From Enchytraeus crypticus (lineage: Eukaryota; Annelida; Clitellata; Enchytraeida; Enchytraeidae), in contig CAJHZI010000608.1 of the NCBI GenBank assembly GCA_905160935.1, positions 1 through 64,000 on the forward strand: a stretch of DNA of 64,000 nt, in the 5' to 3' direction. Positions 40,578-53,400 of the stretch are shown piece by piece (position 1 is the stretch's first letter; each line of letters begins with the position of its first letter). The position numbers and the translations under genes are program-made. The notes beneath the pieces were generated by a model. The model ran no database searches, was not told where the DNA came from, and saw nothing but the letters and a program-made list of their open reading frames with translations.

Positions 40578-43500
40578 AAGATGCTTTTAGCTGCACATCC
40601 CAGGATGTTGCATACATTTCTGTAGTCTAATGCATGGACTCTTATGAGCCTCTTAGTCTTCGTTGACTGATCGGTTAATCGTTTTCCTAATTAATTTCTC
40701 CCTCCAGTGTTCTGAAAAATGGCAGATACAAGGAACACATTCGTACTCAGAGTCTGCTTGCACACACTGTATGGAGTACTCCAAGGATAAAACAGTTAAT
40801 TCCTTCTTAAAAGTCTATTGTACCTAGTAAAAATATGACTTCTGAGGGAAGTAAAAACATTTTATTCTTTGGAGGGAAGAACTGGATGTTAAGCAAGAGA
40901 CAGATAGACCACAATTGACGAGGGATGCGGTAATTAAGAAGGACAAAAAATAGTGGATTGACTGATGATATGGTGTGGGACAGAGAGGACCGTAGGTAGT
41001 CTATTCGTAACCTGACTCTGGTTAAACTAGGATTTAAGGGAAGATGATGATGATATTAATTGGTGCGTCTGCTATTTTTCCCTCTCTGTTTTGATTGGAT
41101 CTAATAAACATATTTCTCAGAACTTGATCACTGAGACAATTCGCGCCAATAAACTGTGACTAACTTTTAGTAGCATTCTACTTCAGTCCATTGCAATTCG
41201 TTAACAATAACTGTAACGATACAGCTGACCGTGTGAAGCAAATCAGAACCGTCGCAAAGGTAAACAAGGTAGACACTGGTAAACTACTCCAGAGTCTCAT
41301 TTCAGAGAAAGAGTTACAGCTGAGAGAACTTCAGAAGCAATTAACAAGCAAACAGTATTCAGAGGATGGTATGGTATTTATTTTTGTTTTATTTTGTCCT
41401 AGTTTATAGTTTATTTATTTTTGGAACGCCTCGTGGTGCAATGGGTAAAGAGCTCGCCTCATGAACAAGAGGTTTCAAGTTCGAGACTGCTTTGCGAAGT
41501 GAATTTTTCTCTTCCGTTGGGCGAAAACAAAAAACCTAGTCGCGTACACTTAGTTGTGCCAGATCGATGGATAGCGACCTTAATGTTCCATTTCCTATCT
41601 TGTCCTCCCCTCCAATTCGACCCCGAATAGGGATATACATGTACTACAAGATAAGCGGAAGTTTTCTATATTACTTATTTTATGTGAAATTTCTAAGTAT
41701 TATCGCATACAGTGTTGTGCCGAACTACTAACAGAAGAGACTAATCGTTATCTACTGTACACATGTTGTTAGGTGCGACTTATGACGAATTGAGGAAAGA
41801 AAGCACTTATAAGCTAGATTTTCATCTCAAAGTTTATTATATTCAGCTATATTTTATATCTCAGAAGCTAACATTTCCCAAGCTAAAGGTTTTATTATGG
41901 GTTGGTAAAAGCTTCGACGTTGTGACTGGCAACTTGCTTTTTAATGGGTTACTTAGGCTGAAAACTGACAATCAGACAGACAGGGAGTCACTATGGAAGC
42001 TGAATTTACAATATTTACATACTTTTATTGCAGCACCTTTAGCAATAACTAAAATACTACCTGTTTTCCTAAAATTGCCAATAAATTACTGTCATTATGT
42101 CCGTATCACGTTTTCTTTCAGAAATTGAGAAGCTGAAATCAGAGCTGGACGGAGAAGTAAGTATCAAATATTTTCTGAGTTATATTTTATATCGTTATTC
42201 TTAAAGTAAATCATTAAATTCCTGAAGAAATTACTGCATCTGGATTGATTAAATCATAGTAATAACAGGAGTTATAAATAATTAATAATCCAAGGTTATG
42301 TACCTAACAACACTACTGTCCCATTTCATAAAGGAATATTGACGCATTAATTACTTTTAACAATATGTGTACCACAATTTCAAATAGATTTTTAAATTAT
42401 AGAAAATCCAGGAATGCATCAATTATTTTAGTAATATTTTTGAATATGTTTTGGCATGAGTATAAATTAAATATCTTACCGTATAGTGTACGCTCGTCTC
42501 TAGTGTACGCTCGTCTAAGACCTTTAACTCATTTAATATAAATCTTCGTCAATCTTTAATAGATAGCTATTAGCTAATCTAGTTTTCTTCTTCTTTTAAT
42601 TTTAATTTTTAATTTTTTATAGCAATTTAAAATTATACCTCAGCCTATTTTGTATTACCTAATATCATTATTTATCTTAGTTTATCTCCAAGTTCGCTAC
42701 AGTTCATATTTAGTTTGTGTTTTTTCCTGTTGTATTTGCTTGTTTTTATGCTTTGTATGTTACCTCTACAAGGTTGAATGGCCCTTTTTGGTGTTCTTAT
42801 GAAATGGAAGTGAATTGAAAAAATTAATTACAGATTCAGCGGTACAAAGATCAGATGATCGATATTGATAAGGAAATCGAGAGAAGAGTACAAGAGGCTC
42901 GAAAAGAAGCTGAGGTGAGGAAAATTAATTTAAATATTTACTTACAATTTGCAATATATTTATATTTTTCCAACATTCCATTGACACAAAGGTCAAGCCG
43001 ACCAAGGTGAAAATTAATAGCTATATTTTTAGAACGTCGATATGGTCTTATCAACTTTCGTGTGGCATATATATATTTTGAAATACAATAAAATAAGTAT
43101 GACTTCAAATATTATTGTCAGATTTTAATGATGATAAAGTTAATCTATTGTAGTTTAATTTATTTATTCGTAATTTTTCTAAATTTAGTTTCTTTATTGA
43201 ATCTATTTCGGTTCTTAATTATAACATGTCCATCTCGTCGTCGATATTTTATGCGTAATTTACTTTGTATTTGAATAGATGTACTGTGAAGGATCAGTTA
43301 AACTTCTTGGGGTTGTAAATATATGTAACTTAGAATATAAATAAATAAAAAGCAAAATTTAACAATTCAGATAATATCGTTGGGATGATCTTATTTAAGT
43401 CTTCCGATGCTGCTAATTCATAGAGGAAAGAGAGAGAGGAGAAGGAGGCGGAGGAAAGACTGCCACATCTGATCAACCTTAACGAGGATCCTGCGCTGAC

Positions 43501-46500
43501 TGGAAAACTTAAATATTTCTGTCGCAACAGTAAGTACGAATAATTCCGAAGTTAACAAAATTAATTACTTTGTTTTTCTCAGGCAATGACGACCCTGCCC
43601 AGTAAATGTAAATCGAAGCTGAGGGAGGCATAGGGGGCCCACCTCGTCATAAGCAGAATCTCCCAAGAAAATGGTTTAATAACAACAAGAATGAATATTG
43701 TTAGATGATTTAAATTTAAACATATGAAGACATGAAGTGGAAAACGGAAGACAGAGAAGAGTGGAGGCGTTATATGCCATGGACCTGCCAGTAAGCAGTG
43801 CCCTGTGAGAGAAAGAAAGAGAGAAAGATACCTAAAAAAGTACTGTATGTTTGGTCGAAATTTCATTTTAACTGCGAAACTGTGCAATAGTGTAGAGACA
43901 TTAAGTTATGCTGAAGCTATAATTCAGCTCATAATTATGAAAATTCGGAGAGTTGAACGAAGTTATTAATGCATAACTTATTACACTTAATTCAGAAGCA
44001 CGTGTAATTAGTTTTTTACTAGCAATTGTGCCTCATATAGAGATCAGCTACATTGATGTTTGCTCAATCATATTGATAGATCAGTCAGTTAGTTATCGTT
44101 TCAGGCACGTGTCTGCTAGGCAATGGCAAGGAGAGCTGCCCGGATATTGTATTATCTGGTCCAGGAATTGTTAAGGAGCATGCTCGTATACTGGTTAGCA
44201 AGGACTCTGTTATTCTTGAGAGACAGCTCGGCTTGGTCTTACGTAACGGACGTGAAATAGATAAACCTGCCAAACTACGAGATGGTGATAGGTGAGTATC
44301 TTTTATTCCAGATCGCCTTGACAGAACATTTTAGAAAGCGAAATGTTATGAACTTCAGTTGAACTTCAGTCTCCTAAATCTAATTGTCTCTTGCCTATTG
44401 ATACTGAGACTTCGTCAAGATGTCAGGGACGTCATCCTTGAAGAAGAAAGAAATGAATGTCTGCTTGTTTCAGACTGTTGAAAACCTGAAAGTCTAGTTT
44501 TTAAGACATGTTGTCGTACTACAAGTATACTGTTGGAGTCCCAGCATTGGACAAAAATCCTAAACTGTGGTTTGTTAAATCCTCTATTAAAACTTAATTG
44601 TAAAACCAGCTACTATTAAGTAATCTAGTAAGGATAGTGAAGCTAAGGCTAATTCCATCTGGTAACACCTAAGAAGCTACATTATAATGTATTATACTTT
44701 TTGTGTTATTTTAGAATTCGATTTGGATCTAACAATCTCTACATATTTCGATTACCGTCTAAGTCTTCAAGCAAACATGCAAAGACTGACCGCTATTTAT
44801 CATTTGAAGATGCACAGGAAGAAATATTCAGACATTCTGGACTAGAAACTATGAACGGTAATACGATAAATTAACTTTTTAAACGCATTATTATGCCTAG
44901 TCATCCTCTGCAGGTAACTAACTATCAGAAGAGAGACTAGTAGGCCTGCAAATGTTCCCTCAAACTGAGAACTGACACTAATTTTGCTAAATTTTCCATC
45001 GTAATGTATCGAATTAAGTTATTAACTTAAGTCAATTATTTGTAATGCAGAGCAAATGTTTACATGTAAGATTGTAAATTTTTGTGTATTAGCAAGTATA
45101 TAAGGTGCTTCCTATTAATAACAAACTGGACACGTTGTACATTTGGTCTTTGTTATAGCAACAATTTTTTGTGTAATATATGTACATGTATTTTCAAATT
45201 ATTTTACAACTATTTTTTGAATTGAAACAAAGTGCTTAAAAGCATAAGAATCTTCAAGAAGTGAAAAATTTACTATTCTTGATTTAAGAAATCGATGACA
45301 TAGAATTCTAAACTGATCTTATGTTAGATAAAATTCTCCAAGACGAAGTAATGACCCTACTGCCAATGGTTCAGGGAGTCAACGCTATGTCTGAAGACAT
45401 GGACAAACCAGTTGAGTTCTCGATACTACTAGTGTCACCAGAGGCTCGTGGATTAGAATCCGGCAGAACAGAGGTAAGCAGTGTAATAAGACCAAGACGT
45501 TGGGGTTCGACTCCACACTAACGCTGCATTTATCTATTACTTTTTTCATAAGGACATTCATGGAGCTAAATTTGAATAATCAATCAATCAATAAGAATTT
45601 AACGTCCGGTTCCTCGCTATAAGGCAATGTCAGGGACGTCTCTTGCAGACTCTACACAAACAGGCGCCAAAGCACCACACGAAGACGACTGAGTACACAG
45701 AGACCACAAGAGAAAACATATTCATCATATTCGTAAGATCATTGAGGGCAACTGTGCCTAATGAGAGTATAAATTATGTGTATCTAACAAAAGACTAAAT
45801 TTTGTCTTTCAGTGAGATAATATGCAAATTAAAAAATAAATGGAGCAATTTAAAACCATGAATAAAACTGCCTTATTTTTATAATTACCGGCTATAATTC
45901 TAAAAGTTCATCTATATATATATTATTTATCTTATTTACTGTATTTTGTCTCGCATTAATAATCAAAGCCACGTTTAGCGTCTGGAACGATGTTCCTTCT
46001 ATCAAGCACACACGGTTTGGAGAACACTGGATTTGAACTCTATACGTACTGATCCGCTGTTGAATAATTTGCTAACAAGTCACCGGTTCAGCACCAAATA
46101 ATTAAAGATAGCTAGAGAAGTCTCGCCTGGGAATAGCATTTATTTTATTAAAGATCTCCATTACTGTTTATCGGGCATATTATCGAATTTTAATTTAATT
46201 CGCAAAGTTATTTTCTATATTATATTTGGCGGAATAAATTCATATTTTCTTTTCTGCAGGTATTCATTAAGATGGTGGACTTGGAGACCAGAAACGCGTA
46301 TCTGTGGGACAAGAACAAGTTCGTCGTCCGTTACGGTCACATGCAGGAGATGTACGAAGCATTCGAATCCACGGGTCAACCTCCCAGGATATCCAAGGTT
46401 TGCTTTGATTTAAATTCATGCAAAAATCTTGGTATTATTCTAGAAATAGAAGGCCACTAAGTGCCTCTATTGAATGTATGTTTGGCTGCTCTTGCGTGAT

Positions 46501-47376
46501 TGCTGGCTGTCAACTAGATAGAGTATATATACCCTCTTTGATGACCTTGTGCATGTAGGTCTACTTGTATAACACTGTATGTGTACTTCAATAAACATAG
46601 TTCTCTCTCTCTCTTATAAAAGAGAATTACAGATATTCTTATGCAATAGAGTATCTCATTGACAGATTATCCAGCTTCCTATATGCAATTTTCTTCTTAG
46701 AGATAATTAAATTGATTTATAGCTTAATGAATTAATTTGTTGATCGATTGAGTGATTATGTGATCACTCAATCGATTGATCTTATGTTTATGTGTGTGTC
46801 ATCTTGATCCTGTCTGTTTTTGACGAATAAAGATATTAATATTATTATGGCAATCGCTATATTAATCACTCAATCGAATGATAGATCTTGTACTTGCTTT
46901 GTTGACTTGGTGACTGTTCGACTCTAAATTGAAAGACATTTGTTAATCTATTAGGAGAAGGATCCATTTTGGGAGCCAGCAGAGCTCGATGTCATTGTAG
47001 GCGTGACCTCGGTTCCCCTAGCTTTCCTCGCCTATATGATCGAGTTCAACGAGGAACCTCTCAGCATCATTGACTACACCGCCAACCACTGCGGCTTCCT
47101 AAAAGTTGAACTCCTACCATGTGACAGCGAAGGCAAAGTCGTTAACAATCTCAGCGTCAAAGATTCCCACGATTTGGTAAGATAGTAACTGACTTAGGAT
47201 TAGCTCACAAAGCAACTAAAATGTGAAATTTATTGAGAAATGGAATGATTTCTGACTAGGAGAGCATTAAATTTGTCATTACTAGTGAAATGGTTTTTGT
47301 TGTGATTTAGAAACTGTTTTGAAACTAAGAAAGCAAAGTATATACTTTTAAACTTAACTTTAGTTTTTGCTTACTA

Positions 47377-47441
<65 letters not shown>

Positions 47442-50400
47442 AACATAAAACTGACGAAGGAAATGGGAGACCACCTCAAAAGTATTACATTTCTAGATAA
47501 AGACTATACAAATGATTTGGTCTATACCGAGAAAATGAGAGAGATTACTAACCTTTATTAGGATATTTTTGTCCTTCTACATTTATTGTTTGCTATTGAA
47601 TTTAACATTGTTGCCGTTTACATTATTGCATGTTGTTGTTTTGTCAGGTTGATAAATCGGTAGCTTTTAAAATAAAAGTTTACCAGGCCACTAATCTACC
47701 TTCAAAGTATACAAAGGTATTTATGCTATTATGCTTTGCGGTTATTCTTATAATTTAAAATCCTATCGTAAGTACTAAATGTGTTTAATATTCAATTAGC
47801 GAATCCTTTATCGGTGCTACGACTCGTAAGCGCAAAGACAGATATATGTATATATGTATTTATGATGAAGATTTGGGTACGAATCCAGAAGAAATACAGC
47901 GATTAGGCCCACAACGGCAGCGTTAAAGCAAAACTGCCAACTTATTTCTGTCCTATTCGAGCTGTCATTTGCGGACATTATTTAGACGCTATATGTGTGA
48001 AGAAAAGCTCATCACATTTATGGAGATGAAGCTACATTTTTGTTTCCCCCCATAGACTAGATATTATTGAAAATCATTCAAGTATAGAAATAATTGTGGA
48101 ACAAAAAGCAACAAGTAAGCGTAGCTCCTTCGCTGTTAGAATGACTAAAACTGAATATAAAATAAAAACTAAATGTAGAATAAAAAATTGAATGCTATTT
48201 AAAACTGATTATAGAATAAAAACTGAATGTAAAATAAATTCTGAATGTATATATCCAAAGCAAGGTTATGTCGGCTGACTCAGCGGCATTCGGACTAGGC
48301 AAGGTTTAACTAGACACATCTATTACCATACCTATGAAATGCTGCTCTAGATAACTTTATTTGCTCCTTTATGACTGTAAGCTTAAACTTTGCTTTTAGT
48401 TCTCCATCTGTAAGCGGCACATCCCTTAAATCTTTGCCGTACTCTTTGACTTCAGTTGCAATCTTTAATGTATTCAACGCTCAATAAATTTTTACACCAT
48501 ACTGGTACCATTTATGATTCGATTCTTTCGTAACACGTGATACTAAAACGGATTTGTTGAGTCGGCCTGTAGGGACACATGATACTGAGCCGTCCGAGCC
48601 GCCATCTTTGTAGGAAGAAACGGAAGCTAAATTTTATTATCGTTATTATGATAATACTTAGAATTATCCCACCACTTTCAATAATACTATTGTTTTCAAC
48701 AATGTGCACTCATTTTTGTTGATCTAATTTAGACAAAGTTTAATGTTGATACGTGATGTAGACCTGGTGTAGATACAAGGTTTATGTTGATACGTGATGT
48801 AGACCTGGTGTAGACACAGGTTTTATGTTGATACGTGACGTAGATACAAGTTTTATGATGATAGGTGATGTAGACGTGGTGCAGATACAAGTTTTATGTT
48901 GACACGTGATGTAGACGTGATGCAGATACAAGTTTTATGTTGACACGTGATGTAGACGTGGTGCAGATACAAGTTTTATGTTGACACGTGATGTAGACGT
49001 GGTGCAGATACAAGTTTTATGTTGACACGTGATGTAGACGTGGTGCAGATACAAGTTTTATGTTGACACGTGATGTAGACGTGGTGCAGATACAAGTTTT
49101 ATGTTGACACGTGATGTAGACGTGGTGCAGATACAAGTTTTATGTTGACACGTGATGTAGACGTGGTGCAGATACAAGTTTTATGTTGACACGTGATGTA
49201 GACGTGGTGCAGATACAAGTTTTATGTTGACACGTGATGTAGACGTGGTGCAGATACAAGTTTTATGTTGACACGTGATGTAGACGTGGTGCAGATACAA
49301 GTTTTATGTTGACACGTGATGTAGACGTGGTGCAGATACAAGTTTTATGATGATACATTCTTTACGTCGACTGAGGCAAGGGATGGTCAGAACCCGAAAT
49401 ACAACCACGAGCATCTCATTAAAATTTCAAAAGTCGATTACAAGGTAAGCTTATTTTAGAATATATTTAAGTTTAGTGTAGTTATATTTTAAAATGTGAC
49501 TGGTAATGAATCTCAGTTTGGAATCCAATGCGAGTAGTTTATATATACTCTTCATGCTATTTGAAAATATAATTTAGTGTCTTTCGTTAATTTAACGTTA
49601 TCGTCTTTTCATCTTTCACTATTTTTATCTCAATCAATAACAAGAGTTAGTTCATACACTAGTAGTTTCTCGTCATGTTTCGGTTGTCTTTAATATTTCG
49701 ACTGTTTTTATAACCAAATTATTGATATTTAAAAGTTTGATCGTTTGCATACATTACAAAGTCATTAGCCAAGCCCTTAAGTTTTCCACTATAAGAAGTG
49801 TTTCGAAGCTTGAGGTCATCAGATCAATTTTTGCAAAAGAATTAACTTTAACTTTGTTTATTAGTCTAACTTTAATATTTTTGTGGTTTGTATGCATGCT
49901 ATCTAATACCAATTTTAAGTTTCAATATGCAAATTCTGTTTCAGTTGTTATATTATAATTATTTTTGAACTTCTTCCTTTGACAATTAGTATAAAACTTC
50001 AAAGTTGGAAAATATATGAAATTAGAAAGTTGGGTTCTTAATGGTTTTGTTACTACTTACATATATACAGTACTATATTTACAGTTCCTGCAATACCTAG
50101 AGAAATCATTGCCAATTGAAATCTGGGGTCAACAGAAGGCGGGATCGGTTAACTCTAGTCAGGCGTCGCTTAGGACTGTCAGGTCCAGCAAGGTACTTTA
50201 ACCTTAGAGATACAATCTGTAAATTACATGTATTAACTCTCTATATTTAACTGCACCTTTCTTAAGAAATACTAATCGCATAAGTCTTTTTATAAAATAA
50301 CAATGAATAAAAAATTAAATGGTAAGCTAAACGCGGCAATTGTTCTCGTTTTTTAACGTCAATCAAATTTTATTGCTAAAATTTATCTAATCTCTTATAA

Positions 50401-53400
50401 TTTATTTCATCTCTTGCAGAGTTGCATAAATCGTCAGTTAATCATGATGTAAAGTACTGATGTCGCGATGTAAAGTAGGCTACTGTTGATTTTAAATAAC
50501 TCATCAGTCCATCACTATGTAACGTACTGATGATTTTAAACAATTCATCAGTCATCACGATATAAAGTACTGTTGATTTTAAATAACTCAACAGTCCATC
50601 GTGATGTAAAGTGCTGCTGATTTTAAATACATATATGCAATACATATGTAACGCAGGATGATTCTCTGCGAAGCAAAATTAATGAATTGGAAGTCAAGAA
50701 CAGGAAACTGGAAGATAAACTGGTAAACATAACTTTTGTGATATAAAATTATATTCTCAGAAATTAAACGTTTAAAGATAAGAAATGTTCGACATTGTAT
50801 TCTCTTATTACAATACAAAAGCATACAGAGCAACTAGCCTGGAATTTTAGGTCTACCAAAGAAAAAAGTGGAAACATTTTTCGACCTCGTGTGAAAACAA
50901 TGTTGAGTATTACATAGTACATACAGTACATGTGGCCCTACATTATATAAATGGGCATCTAGTGCTACATATAAGCACGCTAGCAACTGAAGCAACTCTA
51001 AATGTTCTGCAATGCCAAATAAGTTTAAATTCGACTTATGTTTAAATGAACCATCTCTGCAGGGTCATAGTCACTGTAACTGTCACTGTTACTGTTACAG
51101 TTACTGTCACTGTGAAGTTTTATTTTATTTGTAGACTTTTATAAGTTTAATATCAACAGATGAGGAATAATTTTCAATGCGAATTTTCGTACATTACCGA
51201 TTTTGTTTATGTATATGAAAATTTGCATGGCGTGTTTACTTAAAAGTGCTCAGTTTCGTGACAACGCTGAATTTTGTCATAAATTCAAACATGTAAAAAT
51301 ATGTGAATAGGAAAATTTTAATTTTAATTAGTACTAGTTTCTGGTAGCTTTATCGATTTCATTTTATTTGATCCAGGAATATCGATACGAGTGATAATGA
51401 GCATTTTATTGGACAATATCGATAAGCAATTGACAATACAATTTTTGAAGTACAAGTACCTGTGTATGATAACTTTCTGTCAAAAAGAAAACTTCGTTCT
51501 GTTGTAATTGAAATGCTCTTGTTTTGTAAATCGATAGGAAATGTTGCTAATATAAATTTTCTCTTGTTATTCTTTAAATCGTGTAATTGAATTTTGTGTT
51601 TCCAGTAGTGATGGACGACAAGTCTCATTCAATTTTCTGACATTGGTTATTTGTCTGTAGATTTAGATTTGCATGCTTCATATTATAGGAAAGATCACAC
51701 TGCATTCATTCCTATATCGAACCATTAAAGTCTGAAATACTTTGACCAATAAAACCGTTCACTCGAATCATTCCCCTCTTTGAAAAACTGTTTAAAGAAT
51801 GAGGATTTATCCAAGTTCTTGATTTTTGCTACGACATATGAATCCTTTTTATATGGAGTTTTTTAAATATAAATTTAAATCAAATGATCTGTAGTGATAT
51901 GAACTTACAGTGTAAGCTAGGATCACAATTTTCAATTGATATTTTGTGTGGGCATTTAACAAGCTAACATACTTCAGACTTGAATCGATTCGTTTAATGT
52001 GGATTCTATTTATATTTTAATTTGCATTTTATCACTTTTCTTTTATTATGTTGGATGTATCATGTATGTAAGTGCCTTTGGGCCCGTATGTCCATATTAA
52101 CGTTTTAAACCTGATATTGAAGGATTGCTTTGTGAATTTTGTGAGTTAAAGATTATCTATCTATTTAACTTTAAGATCCATGAAGTTACGCATATCGTGC
52201 TGCACTATAAAAATCACGTGTTTTTAACTGTTATTCAGGAAAGAATTCGAAGGATCGTTGAAAAGTTGCCAGAAGGGTCAGAGGTAAGGTTCTGTAGCTC
52301 GTAGGCAAATATTTACTAATAACAGTAAAATACATGTGTAAATATATGTACAATTGTACATGCATAAGACTATAAGGAGCAAAGTAAGCATAAAAATCAA
52401 TAATTCCATACTTTCTATTACATACCTTATTTTCCTTTATATCCTCTGAAATAATTTTCAGATACATCTTAAAATTGAAAACGAAGAGTAAATGTTACTT
52501 AACGTTGATATTGTTAATGACCACATCTTGATTTACATGTATAATAATAATCTCATACTATTCGGATCTCTCAGATTTGGTTTGATATCAGGTTCATAAC
52601 ATATAATTCATTCCCTATCCGGCGATTTTTATTCAAATCTTCATTTCTACAAAATAAAATTAATATAGGATCACCAAATCTCATTGTGTCCATCTCCCAA
52701 ATTTATGAGTAGCCTATTCGTCGATAAATAAAAATAGACCAAATAAAAATACATGTAAATATTAATGTTTCCATGGAAATCCACTCTTAATTGTAGCTTT
52801 TTTGTTGGACGTAGATCAGAAAGTAACCACTGACAGAATCGCCGTTCGGTAGTTAATTTCAAGAAATGTTTTTATGTGACCAGAAGTCAACTAAACTTCT
52901 CATTGTATTTTGCCTTAGGCCGTTGGTTTGCCGAATTTCTATTAAGGTTCAATTTCCAGAATCAGTAGATAATCAAGGTCACCATGGAGCGGAGTTTTTA
53001 TGTATGAAGTTCTGAGCGCTACTGCGACATTTTTCATATTGACTCTCAATAAATATAAGCTACTTATTGATTGATTAATTGATTATTGATATTCAGTTGA
53101 TTATTAATTATCTTATTGGTTGAGTTTTCGCCTTGAATTACTGCTTGTCGCTTTAAATTATAAATTCTGGATTAAGTGCTTCCCGATTAAAGTAAAATTT
53201 GAAGGTATCTTCATTAACATTGGTAACACCCTAATAATGATTACTAGTAGTTTTATTAATACTAAACGACAACACATGAATTGGTGCTGACGCTAATAGG
53301 CAAATCTATATAGATTGGATACCTAAATCCCGTGTCTATGTTTTTGTCACAACATTGATAGGCCTACAGCTGTTGCTATCAATTACAGATATGATAGGGT

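Noticed and set aside
40378..40630. Arg/Glu-rich and Ser/Leu-rich frames
   Set aside because: Translations of an impure (CT)n tract.
41180..41224. CTTCAG at 41186 as the exon 12 acceptor
   Set aside because: It leads to an in-frame TGA. The ACAG at 41224 gives the conserved YADRVKQI.
49342..49349. GTGCAG (49329-49336 region) as the exon 22 acceptor
   Set aside because: Splicing there from the phase-0 exon 21 gives ATA CAA GTT TTA TGA, an immediate stop. TAG at 49322-49324 restores [10 protein letters not shown].
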